A stretch of DNA of 64,000 bases from Thioclava indica (GTDB taxonomy: Bacteria; Pseudomonadota; Alphaproteobacteria; Rhodobacterales; Rhodobacteraceae), in assembly GCF_000714545.1 (NCBI RefSeq), contig NZ_AUNB01000051.1, forward strand, positions 1 through 64,000, read 5' to 3'. Positions 1 to 8,390 of the stretch are shown here, one piece after another. The stretch's first letter is position 1. Every line of letters starts with the position of its first letter. The notes beneath the pieces were generated by a model, which did no database searches, was not told the DNA's origin, and saw only the letters and a program-made list of their open reading frames with translations. The position numbers and the translations under genes are program-made.

Positions 1-10
1 ATTTAGTGAT

Positions 11-1057
11 GTGCGGGTTTTGGCGCTTGGGACTGGGCTTTATTTGATCGCCGGAAATATCTTCCTAGCCTATGTCGGCGCAAATCCGATTGACCTTGTT
101 GAGGGTGTCGGGGTCGCCTTTGAGACATTCTTTCAACTGGTCAAAGTGCTTTTGCCATGGTGGGCGTTGCTAATTATCATCGCGCCGATCACCTTGATCG
201 GCCCCATACGGCGTCGTCTCTGGCAGCAAAGAGCGTCGGTGCTGTTGTCCATCATGATGTGTTCGCTCTTCACCTTCATGTTCGCTCTGGTGAAGAACCG
301 GATGTCGCTTGTCGAGCCTTTCTGGGCCGATAACGCGCTGACGAAACTTGATGTTATGCTGCATTTCGGACATACGCCGCGCGATCTTCTGCTTTGGCTC
401 TCGCCCGAGCATACCAGCCGTCTGCTTGGGCTCTATTTCAACACATGGGTATTTCTCGCAAGCTTCTTGCCGGTGCTGCTGGTGGCCTTTGACGGCGATA
501 AGACGCGTCGGCGGACCTTTACCATTTTGTGGATGCTGTGCTGGGTCGGGCTTGGGAATGTCCTTGCCTTAATGGTTATGTCTTACGGGCCGATCTTCAC
601 GGATCTGTTCCCCGGTGGCCCGGCCGATGCGCATCGCGGGGCGTTGGCGCTGGTGCAGCGCGATGATGCGAGCAGCCTGCTTGCGACGAAGATGTCCTTG
701 TGGCGTGCCTATACTGGCGAAAGTGAAATGCTAGGCTCGGGAATTTCGGCCTTTCCATCGGTCCATGTCGGCATGGCGACGGTCATCGGGCTTTACATTG
801 CCCGGCTTGGCCGTGATCTTTCGCAACGGCTGACGCTCAAGCCGATGCTCGCAGCTGTGCTTCTTTGGGGCGCGCGGGCATTCAGTGTGTTGTACGTCAC
901 TTTCTATGCCGTGCTGTCGGTCTATCTTGGCTGGCATTACGCGGTGGACGGCTATGTGTCGATTATTGTGATCTCGGGGCTGTATATGTACCTCACCGCG
1001 CGCGCCAAGGTTCCTGCGCGCAGGGGGTGGTTTGGTCTGCCAGTTAAACCCGTGTGA
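11..1057 (+). CDS. PAP2-superfamily integral membrane protein (Aur1/inositol phosphotransferase-like)
   Basis: A polytopic membrane protein of about 348 residues with many hydrophobic segments. The C-terminal half carries the two histidine motifs of the PAP2 fold: PSVH at residues 249-252 and HYAVD at 309-313, a His and Asp four residues apart. The classic N-terminal KX6RP motif is not obvious, so it resembles the Aur1/Ipt1-like branch that transfers or hydrolyses phospho-groups on lipids. The listed start is a GTG; the frame is open to the left edge of the window, so the true start may lie outside. Substrate cannot be told. The gene runs in the same direction as aspS but is separated from it by about 105 bases. 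Confidence 0.7.
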   Translation: MRVLALGTGLYLIAGNIFLAYVGANPIDLVEGVGVAFETFFQLVKVLLPWWALLIIIAPITLIGPIRRRLWQQRASVLLSIMMCSLFTFMFALVKNRMSLVEPFWADNALTKLDVMLHFGHTPRDLLLWLSPEHTSRLLGLYFNTWVFLASFLPVLLVAFDGDKTRRRTFTILWMLCWVGLGNVLALMVMSYGPIFTDLFPGGPADAHRGALALVQRDDASSLLATKMSLWRAYTGESEMLGSGISAFPSVHVGMATVIGLYIARLGRDLSQRLTLKPMLAAVLLWGARAFSVLYVTFYAVLSVYLGWHYAVDGYVSIIVISGLYMYLTARAKVPARRGWFGLPVKPV

Positions 1058-1093
1058 CGAGGGCAGCATAGGGTCCGTCGCAGCGAGTTGCGC

Positions 1094-1122
1094 TTGACTT
1101 CCGGGCGCTCTCGCGGTGTATC
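1094..1122 (+). promoter_or_regulatory. possible sigma-70 promoter of aspS
   Basis: TTGACT and TGTATC are separated by 17 bases and end about 40 bases before the aspS start codon. The -35 element is good and the -10 element is weak. This is pattern matching only. Confidence 0.35.
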
Positions 1123-1162
1123 GGCGCGACGGAAAAGCCCATGACGCCGAGGAAAACTAGAC

Positions 1163-2941
1163 ATGAACGCCTTTCGCAGCCAGACCTGTGCCGATCTGAG
1201 CGCCGCCAATGCCGGTGAAACCGTGCGACTTGCCGGGTGGGTTCACCGGGTGCGCGACCACGGGGGCGTGTTGTTTATCGACCTGCGCGACCATTACGGC
1301 ATGACGCAGGTGCTGTGCGATGGTGACTCGCCCGCGTTCAAAGCGCTGGAAAAAGTGCGCTCGGAATGGGTGATCCGCATCGACGGCACGGTCAAGCTGC
1401 GCGATGAAAGCCTGATTAACACCAAAATCCCGACCGGCGAGATCGAGGTTTACGTGCGCGACATCGAAGTGCTGGGCGAATCTGACGAACTGCCGCTGCC
1501 CGTCTTTGGCGAGCAGGACTATCCCGAGGAAACCCGTCTGGCCTATCGCTTTCTCGATCTGCGCCGCGAGAACCTGCATGACAGCATGGTCTTGCGCTCC
1601 AACGTGGTGCGCTCAATGCGTCAGCGGATGTGGGATCAGGGTTTTAACGAATTCCAGACGCCGATCATCACCGCGAGTTCGCCCGAAGGCGCGCGCGATT
1701 TCCTCGTGCCCTCGCGCCTGCATCCGGGCAAATTCTACGCGCTCCCGCAAGCGCCCCAGCAGTTCAAACAGCTGATCATGGTCGCGGGGTTTGATAAATA
1801 TTTCCAGATCGCACCGTGTTTCCGCGATGAAGACCCGCGCGCTGACCGCTCACCCACCGATTTCTACCAGCTCGACGTGGAAATGAGCTTTGTCGAGCAG
1901 GAAGACATTTTCGCCGTGATCCAGCCGGTGCTGGAGGGAGTGTTCGAAGAATTCGATCCCGAGCGGAAAGTCGATCCGAATTGGCCGCGCATCCCTTACG
2001 CGGAATCGCTGCTGAAATACGGCTCGGATAAGCCCGACCTGCGCAACCCGATTGAGATGCAGATCGTGTCTGACCATTTCGCAGGCTCGGGTTTTGCGAT
2101 CTTCGCCAAGCTGCTGGAACAAGACGGCACCCAGATTCGCGCCATTCCCGCGCCCACGGGCGGCTCGCGTAAGTTCTGCGACCGGATGAACAAATTCGCG
2201 CAGGAACAGGGCCTGCCGGGCATGGGCTATATCTTTTGGCGCAAAGCCGAGGATGGATCGCTTGAAGGCGCTGGCCCTCTGGCAAAAAATATCGGCCCCG
2301 AGCGCACCGAAGCGATCCGTCAGCAACTGGGTCTGGGCGAGGGCGATGCGGCCTTCTTCTTGGGTGGCAACCCGTCCAGCTTTGAAGGCGTCGCGGGGCG
2401 TGCGCGCAACGTGATCGGCGAGGAACTCGGGCTGACCGACAAATCGGTGCATAAATTCGCCTGGATCGTCGATTTCCCGATGTATGAGGCCGATGACGAG
2501 GGCAAGATCGACTTCAGCCATAACCCGTTCTCGATGCCCCAAGGCGGGATTGAGGCGCTCAACGGCAACCCGCTCGACGTGCTGGGCTATCAGTATGACT
2601 TGGCCTGCAACGGCTACGAAATTCTCTCGGGCGCGATCCGCAACCACAAACTTGAGACGATGTATAAGGCGTTCGAGATCGCGGGCTATCCGGCCTCGGA
2701 AGTCGAGAAGCGCTTTGGCGGGATGGTTAAGGCGTTCAAATACGGCGCGCCGCCCCACGGCGGTTGCGCCGCTGGTATCGACCGGATCGTGATGATCCTC
2801 GCAGATACCGCTAATATCCGCGAAGTCATCATGTTCCCAATGAACCAACGCGCCGAAGACCTGATGATGGGCGCGCCGAGCGAGCCGATGAACGAACAGC
2901 TTCGCGAATTGCGCCTGCGGGTCTTGCCAAAAGAAGACTAA
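1163..2941 (+). CDS. aspS: aspartyl-tRNA synthetase
   Basis: Charges tRNA-Asp (in bacteria lacking AsnRS also tRNA-Asn) with aspartate in the cytoplasm. At 592 residues it has the usual bacterial length. An N-terminal OB-fold anticodon-binding domain (roughly residues 1-110) precedes the class II catalytic core: motif 2 with FRDED at 220-224 and motif 3 with GIDR at 538-541. The stretch between about 290 and 420 is the bacterial GAD insertion. The ATG start follows GAGGA at a suitable distance. The gene stands alone and is closed by a strong terminator. Whether it is the discriminating or the non-discriminating type cannot be decided without finding gatCAB or asnS elsewhere in the genome. Confidence 0.98.
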   Translation: MNAFRSQTCADLSAANAGETVRLAGWVHRVRDHGGVLFIDLRDHYGMTQVLCDGDSPAFKALEKVRSEWVIRIDGTVKLRDESLINTKIPTGEIEVYVRDIEVLGESDELPLPVFGEQDYPEETRLAYRFLDLRRENLHDSMVLRSNVVRSMRQRMWDQGFNEFQTPIITASSPEGARDFLVPSRLHPGKFYALPQAPQQFKQLIMVAGFDKYFQIAPCFRDEDPRADRSPTDFYQLDVEMSFVEQEDIFAVIQPVLEGVFEEFDPERKVDPNWPRIPYAESLLKYGSDKPDLRNPIEMQIVSDHFAGSGFAIFAKLLEQDGTQIRAIPAPTGGSRKFCDRMNKFAQEQGLPGMGYIFWRKAEDGSLEGAGPLAKNIGPERTEAIRQQLGLGEGDAAFFLGGNPSSFEGVAGRARNVIGEELGLTDKSVHKFAWIVDFPMYEADDEGKIDFSHNPFSMPQGGIEALNGNPLDVLGYQYDLACNGYEILSGAIRNHKLETMYKAFEIAGYPASEVEKRFGGMVKAFKYGAPPHGGCAAGIDRIVMILADTANIREVIMFPMNQRAEDLMMGAPSEPMNEQLRELRLRVLPKED

Positions 2942-2964
2942 TCCGCGCGTTCCCCGAACAAGAA

Positions 2965-2996
2965 AGGCCCCGCTCCAACTCGTGCGGGGCCTTTTT
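2965..2996 (+). terminator. rho-independent terminator of aspS
   Basis: A 9-bp perfect stem AGGCCCCGC / GCGGGGCCT with a 10-base loop, followed directly by TTTTT. It lies 23 bases after the aspS stop codon. Confidence 0.9.
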
Positions 2997-3087
2997 ATAT
3001 GCTTTCATCTAGCCGAAAATACTCCGGGGGGGCTGGCGCAGCCAGCGGGGGCCGCGCCCCCTCGACGCATTCAGTCAAAGACCCGGC

Positions 3088-3564
3088 TCAATCCTCAAGC
3101 TGTTCTTCGCGCTTCTTGTCCACAATCTCGCGCTCTTTCTTTTTGCGCGCATGGAATTTCTCGCCATAGCCGTCGATTTCGGACGCGTCGATCACCTCTT
3201 TGGCACGGGTGAAGATCTCGTCTTCTTCCTCGTCCATGTGGTGATTGTAGTCATGCTGCAACTTGTGAAATTTATTGAGCCAGCCGGGTGAGGCCATCTC
3301 CATCTCGTTCAGCTCATCCAGCAAGTCATCCAACTGGGCATGCTCTTCGACCGAATGACGCGCCGAATCCTGGCCCCAGGTTTTGCTCATCAGCTTGGAA
3401 TAAAACGTCTCTTCTTCGGCGGCGGCGTGGGATTTGATGTCGTAATAGAACGCATCCCACGCTTTCTTGCGATCCTCACTCGCGCCTTCGGTCTTGGCGA
3501 TTTGCGCCATCAGGTCACGGTGATGATCGTGGTCAGCTTTGATTGCGTCATAGATCGAGGTCAT
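3088..3564 (-). CDS. hemerythrin HHE domain protein
   Basis: A 158-residue acidic and helical protein. The spaced histidines (HDHH near residue 12, HAAAEEE near 46, H near 70 and 74, HDYNHHMDEEE near 108) match the HHE cation-binding four-helix bundle, which holds a di-iron centre that binds oxygen or NO or serves in iron storage. The C-terminus is a lysine- and glutamate-rich helix. A strong Shine-Dalgarno GGAGGAA precedes the ATG. No signal peptide is present, so it should act in the cytoplasm. It stands alone, so the context gives no hint of a specific partner. Confidence 0.85.
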   Translation of the reverse strand: MTSIYDAIKADHDHHRDLMAQIAKTEGASEDRKKAWDAFYYDIKSHAAAEEETFYSKLMSKTWGQDSARHSVEEHAQLDDLLDELNEMEMASPGWLNKFHKLQHDYNHHMDEEEDEIFTRAKEVIDASEIDGYGEKFHARKKKEREIVDKKREEQLED

Positions 3565-3677
3565 CGGGTTTCCTCCGTCATTCGATGTCAGTTCGATTGA
3601 CGAGGCAACGCGATGATGCGAGCGATGGTTCCTAAAACCGGGGTTCCTACAAAACTGCGTGGCAAATTACACGCAGA

Positions 3678-3812
3678 TCAGGAGAACACCGCGTTCAAGG
3701 CCGTTGCTGTGATCGAGGCTGCCAGCGCGAGGGCGCCAAGCGAAAATGCCGTCCAATGCGCGGCCTGCACGACGCGTTGGTTTTCAATCAGTTTAATCAT
3801 CCGTTTGCTCAT
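3678..3812 (-). CDS. small single-pass membrane protein, 44 residues
   Basis: A short frame encoding a basic N-terminus (MSKRMIKLIENQR) followed by one hydrophobic, alanine-rich helix of about 22 residues and a short polar end. AGGGA lies a few bases upstream of the ATG, and codon choice is GC-rich at third positions like the neighbours. The layout, a positive N-terminus and a single membrane helix, is typical of small inner-membrane proteins. I recognise no family. It sits alone between the hemerythrin-like gene and a response regulator, both on the same strand. Confidence 0.5.
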   Translation of the reverse strand: MSKRMIKLIENQRVVQAAHWTAFSLGALALAASITATALNAVFS

Positions 3813-3932
3813 TACCGCTTTCCCTTGGCAGTGGGTCTGATGTCCTTTCTTGCGCGCAACTAAGGCAGAAATGGGAAAGCGGTGGTGCGATTGCGTGGCA
3901 ATGCGCTCAGATCGGACGGGACGTCAGGCCGA

Positions 3933-4643
3933 TCAAAACGCATCCCCCGAGGCAAGCCGCGCCGCGACCAGCCCGCTCACATGCGAAAAATCTTCATGGG
4001 ACGGGCCACCGATGCGTGCCAAACGTGCCGCCGCATCGCCAAGCGCCCGATCATGAGCCGACAGCGCGACACCGGCCAGAAAATGCGCCGCATAGGGCAT
4101 GACCTGACTTTTGCGACCCTCACGCAGAACCTCGGAAATATGTTGCAGATCGTCGCGCAGCGCGAGCGGGTCAGGTTCAACCACGCTATCGCTGAGCGCG
4201 CGCAACCCCTTCGGGCGCTCATCCATTGGCAAGGCATTCAGGATAGCCTGCTGAAACTGCGCGAGGCTTTCGACCGGTTTGTCTAAGAACCCATCCGCGC
4301 CCGCCGCAATCGCATCCGCGCGCAGCCCGCTATCGCCGGAAATCCCTAGAACAACCGGCACCGCAGGTACCATTTGGCGAATTTCTGCGATCAGCTCACC
4401 GCCAGAGCCATCGGGCAGGCCCATATCGACGATCACGACGCTGGGGCGATAGCATTGCAAATGACGGTGCGCCGAGGCCAAACAATCGGCGCGCCGAATA
4501 CGCGCGCCTGATCGCAAACACAAAAGCCGCACCGCCTCAGATGCAAAGCGGCTGTCTTCGACAAGCAAAACCGTCAGCCCCATCAAGGGCCGCTCTGGTG
4601 TTGCGCTGCGCGGAACAAGGAATGTCGTAAGATCGTCTGCCAT
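3933..4643 (-). CDS. response regulator with receiver domain and uncharacterised C-terminal helix region
   Basis: A CheY-like receiver occupies residues 20-140 of the 236-residue protein: acidic pair E29/D30, phosphoacceptor D73 in VDMGLPDGSG, and the conserved lysine in DKP at about 122. The remaining 90 residues are helical and contain no recognisable DNA-binding, GGDEF, EAL or phosphatase motif. No histidine kinase is adjacent, so it is an orphan. I chose the ATG (MADD) rather than the TTG 12 bases upstream. The C-terminal part could be a degenerate histidine-phosphotransfer or dimerisation helix pair, which is inference. Confidence 0.75.
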   Translation of the reverse strand: MADDLTTFLVPRSATPERPLMGLTVLLVEDSRFASEAVRLLCLRSGARIRRADCLASAHRHLQCYRPSVVIVDMGLPDGSGGELIAEIRQMVPAVPVVLGISGDSGLRADAIAAGADGFLDKPVESLAQFQQAILNALPMDERPKGLRALSDSVVEPDPLALRDDLQHISEVLREGRKSQVMPYAAHFLAGVALSAHDRALGDAAARLARIGGPSHEDFSHVSGLVAARLASGDAF

Positions 4644-4786
4644 TTTATCACCCAATCAGATTCGCTGGTTCCCTTACAGTAAGCGGGTAAACTGCCTAAC
4701 AGCGGGTTAACGACGGCGCGCCAAGCTTGCACACAGGCGCGCGCGCCTTTACCCCTAAGGCCGATCCGCTTGCCAGGGAGGCCCAA

Positions 4787-5191
4787 ATGATCGGACGTTT
4801 GAACCATGTTGCCATTGCCGTGCCTGATCTCGAGGCCGCCTCGGCGCAATATCGTGACACGTTGGGGGCGCAGGTCGGCGCGCCTCAGGATGAGCCCGAT
4901 CACGGCGTGACGGTGGTCTTTATCGAGCTGCCCAATACCAAGATCGAGCTGCTTTATCCGCTGGGGGAAAATTCGCCGATCCAAGGGTTTCTTGATAAAA
5001 ACCCCGCCGGTGGCATCCATCACATCTGCTATGAGGTCGACGATATTCTGGCCGCGCGCGACAAGCTGAGCGCGCAGGGCGCACGCGTGCTGGGCACCGG
5101 CGAGCCCAAGATCGGCGCGCATGGTAAACCGGTGCTGTTCCTGCATCCCAAAGATTTCAACGGCTGCCTCGTCGAGCTGGAGCAGGTCTGA
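4787..5191 (+). CDS. mce: methylmalonyl-CoA epimerase
   Basis: Interconverts (2R)- and (2S)-methylmalonyl-CoA in the propionyl-CoA to succinyl-CoA route (in Rhodobacteraceae also the ethylmalonyl-CoA pathway). It is a 134-residue glyoxalase/VOC-fold protein with two beta-alpha-beta-beta-beta modules. Expected metal ligands are visible: H7 (NHVAI), E54 (KIELL), H79 (GGIHH) and E130 (LVELE). The ATG follows CAGGGAGG, which decides the start; a longer in-frame extension upstream is not family-like. Its stop overlaps the start of the next gene by one base, so the two are co-translated. Confidence 0.92.
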   Translation: MIGRLNHVAIAVPDLEAASAQYRDTLGAQVGAPQDEPDHGVTVVFIELPNTKIELLYPLGENSPIQGFLDKNPAGGIHHICYEVDDILAARDKLSAQGARVLGTGEPKIGAHGKPVLFLHPKDFNGCLVELEQV

Positions 5192-5460
5192 TGAACCTTA
5201 CGGGGGGAATCATCCTGTTCGCCGTGCTCTGGTTTTTGGTGTTTTTCGTCGTGTTGCCGATCCGGCTGAAGACGCAAGGCGATGTCGATCAGATCGTGCC
5301 GGGCACGCAGGCGGGCGCGCCTCATGAGGCGCATCTTGGGGCCAAGGTGAAAATCACCACGGCGGTCACGGTGGTGTTATGGGCGGTACTTGCGACGGTG
5401 TTGCTATCGGGCGTGATCACGCTTGAAGATATCGACTTTTTCAATCGCTTGCGCCGCTAA
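5191..5460 (+). CDS. DUF1467 family two-helix membrane protein
   Basis: An 89-residue protein with one N-terminal hydrophobic helix (residues 5-25), a polar middle carrying PIRLKTQGD, and a second helix (about 60-80). This matches DUF1467, small alphaproteobacterial inner-membrane proteins of unknown role. Translationally coupled to mce by the TGATG junction. Known context (inference from family knowledge) is that the pair is conserved in Rhodobacterales, but no function follows from it. Confidence 0.8.
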   Translation: MNLTGGIILFAVLWFLVFFVVLPIRLKTQGDVDQIVPGTQAGAPHEAHLGAKVKITTAVTVVLWAVLATVLLSGVITLEDIDFFNRLRR

Positions 5461-5514
5461 AGGGCGGCGGAAACGGTTGAGAAACTTACGCTTTACCCGC
5501 TTTTCGACCCGGTT

Positions 5515-5554
5515 GGGCGGCGAAAAAGGTTGAAAAATGTCAACCTCGCCGCCC
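5515..5554. terminator. long stem-loop between convergent genes
   Basis: GGGCGGCGA pairs with TCGCCGCCC and inside it GGTTGA pairs with TCAACC, separated by an AAAA bulge on one side and closed by a 6-base loop. It covers the 3' end of the EI24 gene, whose stop codon lies in the right arm, and follows the DUF1467 gene. There is no T-run, so it may act as a bidirectional or Rho-assisted end or as an mRNA stabiliser. A near copy of the left arm lies about 53 bases upstream. Confidence 0.5.
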
Positions 5555-6235
5555 GGTGACGGCATGAAACAAATGCGTAAACCCGGCAGCACCCAGCACT
5601 GGCACGAAGAGATTGAGGATCGGAATGGACAGCGGCACAGCCATCAGCGCGCCCGCCATCCAGACTGTCACTTTGTGGCGCTGATAAAGCGCGCGGGCCT
5701 CGTCGCGTTCCATCCGGCGCTGCGCGGCCATCTGGAAGTATTCACGCCCAAGCAGATAGCCGTTGAGAGCGAAAAACAAAAACGGCGCGAGCGGGATCAC
5801 GAAGGGATAGATCACCAGCGCGATCAGGTTGGCCCCCACGATCACTCCGAAAAAGCGCAGCGTGTCTCCAAAGCTTTCGCTCAAGCTGAGTTTGCGCACG
5901 GGGGGGAGGGTTGGATAGTGCTCGTTCTCGACCAGTTCCGCCACATCTTCGAGGAAAAATCCGGTAAAGGCCGAGGCGACCGGCACCATCAGGAACATCG
6001 ACGCAAACAGCATGATTCCGGCCGAGACAATCGAGAGCGCGGTGTCGATATGGCCGATTTCCCCGATGAAGGGCAGCGAGAAGCTATCGGGCACCAGCCA
6101 GCCGATCAGCCAAACCATTGCGACGTAAATAGCGATCAAAAGCCCCAAGGACAGGGCGACGCCGATGCCGACGATCTTCATCGCGCCGGGGCGCAGCAGG
6201 TCGCCCCAGGCTTTGACGTAACTTGCAATAATCAT
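5540..6235 (-). CDS. EI24-domain (CysZ-like) membrane protein
   Basis: A 231-residue protein with four to five hydrophobic segments: about 22-48, 65-95, 128-155, 190-215. The FLEDVAELVE stretch after the second segment and the later FFALNGYLLGREYF motif are typical of the EI24 family, which includes the sulfate transporter CysZ. A role in sulfate uptake is possible but not shown, as no cysteine-biosynthesis genes are adjacent. Its ATG overlaps the stop of the upstream nitroreductase gene (ATGA), so both form one translational unit. Confidence 0.8.
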   Translation of the reverse strand: MIIASYVKAWGDLLRPGAMKIVGIGVALSLGLLIAIYVAMVWLIGWLVPDSFSLPFIGEIGHIDTALSIVSAGIMLFASMFLMVPVASAFTGFFLEDVAELVENEHYPTLPPVRKLSLSESFGDTLRFFGVIVGANLIALVIYPFVIPLAPFLFFALNGYLLGREYFQMAAQRRMERDEARALYQRHKVTVWMAGALMAVPLSIPILNLFVPVLGAAGFTHLFHAVTGRRG

Positions 6236-6834
6236 GCAGAAATCCAGCGAGTGATGGCGTCGATGTCGGGGCGCGGACGATCCGGTGGGGTCACGCCTTC
6301 CGTGCCAAGATGGATGAAACCCGCGACGAGTTCGCCCGGCGCCAAGCCCAACAGATCTTGGCCAAAAGCGCTGTCATGCGCGGCCCAGCCGCTAAGCCAA
6401 TTGGCCCCCCAACCCGCAGCCAATGCCCCGTTCAACAGTGATAGACATACCGCGCCGGCTGACAAGAGTTGCTCAATTTCGGGCACTTTCTCGCTGGCTT
6501 TGGGCGAGAAAATCACCGCCACGCAAAGCTGGGTGTCAAAGAACTGCTTGCTCGCCTTGGCGACCTTGTCTTCGGGCAGGCCCTGGGCGGTGGCGCGCGC
6601 CTCGGCCTCGGTGCCCAGACGTTGCGCGGCATCGCGCGTGATCACGATGAACCGCCACGGCTCCAGCTTGCCGTGATCGGGCGTGCGCGCCCCGGCTTGT
6701 AGGATTTCGTGCAGTTGCGCAGCATCGGGGGCAGGGGCCACAAGCGTTTTGGCCGGTCGCGAGCGGCGCGACAGCAGGAAATCGAGCGCGGCTTGATCGC
6801 GCTTGGCGGGGGTCACTCTTTGCGTCTCGGTCAT
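6232..6834 (-). CDS. nitroreductase family protein (YdjA-like)
   Basis: A 200-residue FMN-dependent NAD(P)H oxidoreductase of the small single-domain YdjA type. Signs are the FMN-binding RRSRPAKTL near residue 25, ARTPDHGKLEPWRF near 55 and the glycine-rich GWGANWLSGW near 140. The physiological substrate is unknown in this family. The start is the ATG preceded by GGAG; a longer upstream frame exists but has no family match. It is the first gene of a two-gene operon with the EI24 protein and is transcribed divergently from the DUF167 gene. Confidence 0.85.
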   Translation of the reverse strand: MTETQRVTPAKRDQAALDFLLSRRSRPAKTLVAPAPDAAQLHEILQAGARTPDHGKLEPWRFIVITRDAAQRLGTEAEARATAQGLPEDKVAKASKQFFDTQLCVAVIFSPKASEKVPEIEQLLSAGAVCLSLLNGALAAGWGANWLSGWAAHDSAFGQDLLGLAPGELVAGFIHLGTEGVTPPDRPRPDIDAITRWISA

Positions 6835-6942
6835 CGAAGTCTCCACTGATCTGGCTTGATATCGGACGGGGCGGGCAAAATTGCAACAGCGCCAGCGTGG
6901 CTTTCTTGTGCAGCGGTGCGCGATGGCTATGGTGTTGAGCCT

Positions 6943-7191
6943 ATGAGTGATTTGTCCCACCTTGCCATTCCCGGCACCGAAATTGCGCTGCGGGTGACGC
7001 CGAAAGCGTCGCGCAATGAAATTCGCGTCGGCGAAGGGGGCTTGCGCGCCTATGTCACCGTGGTTCCCGAAGATGGTAAGGCCAATGCGGCCGTGCAAAA
7101 GCTGCTGGCCAAAGCGCTGGGCGTGGCCAAGACGCGCCTGACCTTGATTCGCGGACAAACCGCGCGCGACAAGGTGTTTCGACTTGATTAA
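6943..7191 (+). CDS. DUF167 (YggU) family protein
   Basis: An 82-residue basic protein with the signature LRVTPKASRNEI near the N-terminus and PEDGKANAAV in the middle, characteristic of DUF167/YggU. The fold is small alpha/beta and the function is not established. The ATG at MSDL was chosen because the family begins just before this point. It faces the divergent nitroreductase gene. Confidence 0.85.
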   Translation: MSDLSHLAIPGTEIALRVTPKASRNEIRVGEGGLRAYVTVVPEDGKANAAVQKLLAKALGVAKTRLTLIRGQTARDKVFRLD

Positions 7192-7197
7192 GCGCGC

Positions 7198-7467
7198 CTA
7201 GTCTTTCGCGGGTTCGGGCGTTTCGCTGCTTTGACGCACGCGATACACCCCTTCGGGCAGGTTCAGGGCCGCCGCCAATTCGCGCAGTTGCGCATGCGAA
7301 AATGTGATGGTTTGCACCTGATCGGTTTGCTCGTCGAGCTGCTCGACCACGACGCAATCTTCAAAGGATGAGATGGTAACATCCTCTTGCAGATAGTCGC
7401 GCGGGTCCGTTCCCTCATCAACAAGGGTGATCACGGTGGCGTCGAATTCGTGTTCAATGGTAAACAT
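7198..7467 (-). CDS. conserved small acidic protein of unknown function
   Basis: An 89-residue acidic protein (MFTIEHEFDATVITLVDEG at its start) without membrane segments or cysteine motifs beyond one Cys. The pattern of alternating beta and acidic turns suggests a small soluble domain. Start chosen at MFTI because upstream sequence in frame looks non-coding. It converges on the DUF167 gene with only six bases between stops. I do not recognise a function. Confidence 0.6.
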   Translation of the reverse strand: MFTIEHEFDATVITLVDEGTDPRDYLQEDVTISSFEDCVVVEQLDEQTDQVQTITFSHAQLRELAAALNLPEGVYRVRQSSETPEPAKD

Positions 7468-7597
7468 GCCCCATGCTATCGCGCCGCGTGCCGGGCCGGA
7501 AGCGAAAAACACGCGCACGGTGTGTAGGGGATGGCGCCCACCGCTTAAGGTTCTAAACTGCGCCAAACGATTAAAGTCTTAGCGTGATGTGTTCCCC

Positions 7598-8368
7598 ATG
7601 GTCTTGCCGTCCTTTGCTCGCCTGATCCCGTTGCTGCTTTTGGCGGTGCTGTCGGGCTGCGTGGCGAGCGGGCCGATCCCGCAAACCGCGCCCGAACCCC
7701 CGATTCCCGCGCAGGTGCAGGCCAAGGCAGAGCGCGCGGTGGATCAGCTTGTCACGGTGGCGCGCCGGATGGAGCCGGTGATCGAGGCCGAGTGTCGCGC
7801 GCGCTCGGACTTGCGCAATTGCGACTATCGGCTGGTGATTGATGATCGCCTTGATTCGCCCGCCAACGCCTTTCAGACCGAGGATCGCCGTGGTCGTCCG
7901 GTCATCGGCGTGACGCTGGCGATGATTGCCGAGGTGCGCAACCCTGATGAGCTGGCCTTTGTGTTGGGTCATGAGGCGGCCCATCATATCGCGGGCCATA
8001 TCTCGGCGCGCCAGCGTGATGCGAATAAGGGCGCACAGCTTTTGGGGATGATGGTGCAATCGCAAGGGGCGGATGCGCGCACCGTCGCCAATGCGCGCAA
8101 GGCGGGCGCTGAGATGGGCAGCCGGTTGTTTGCCAAGGATTACGAGCTGGAGGCCGACAGGCTGGGCACGATCATAACGTGGGATGCGGGCTATGATCCG
8201 CTGAGAGGCGCGGCATTCTTTCGTCGTTTGCCAGATCCCGAAGAAACGGTTTTGGGCACGCACCCGGCCAATGCGCTGCGCCTTGATATTGTGAAAAAGA
8301 CTGTGAAAGAGCTGCGCGCGGGAACAATCCATGGCGTTACGGGCTTGCGTCCTCAGGGCGGGGGATGA
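7598..8368 (+). CDS. M48 family metallopeptidase, lipoprotein
   Basis: A zinc endopeptidase anchored in the periplasm. A lipoprotein signal ends in LSGC with the lipidated Cys at residue 21, followed by a proline-rich linker. The catalytic HEAAH motif lies at 125-129 and the third zinc ligand is in YELEADRLG near 185. At 256 residues it is a compact M48 protein like the BepA/LoiP/YcaL quality-control proteases, but without the BepA TPR domain. The ATG is preferred over a GTG nine bases upstream because it gives a normal signal peptide; no strong Shine-Dalgarno decides it. Confidence 0.88.
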   Translation: MVLPSFARLIPLLLLAVLSGCVASGPIPQTAPEPPIPAQVQAKAERAVDQLVTVARRMEPVIEAECRARSDLRNCDYRLVIDDRLDSPANAFQTEDRRGRPVIGVTLAMIAEVRNPDELAFVLGHEAAHHIAGHISARQRDANKGAQLLGMMVQSQGADARTVANARKAGAEMGSRLFAKDYELEADRLGTIITWDAGYDPLRGAAFFRRLPDPEETVLGTHPANALRLDIVKKTVKELRAGTIHGVTGLRPQGGG

Positions 8369-8390
8369 CGGCGTTGATAAAGGGGAACGG

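Noticed and set aside
1850-2848. 332-codon - strand frame inside aspS
   Set aside because: Shadow of aspS; the sense strand is an unambiguous complete synthetase.
5537-6676. 379-codon + strand frame
   Set aside because: Antisense to the EI24 and nitroreductase genes, rich in His/Arg/Gln as expected from the complement of GC-rich coding DNA.
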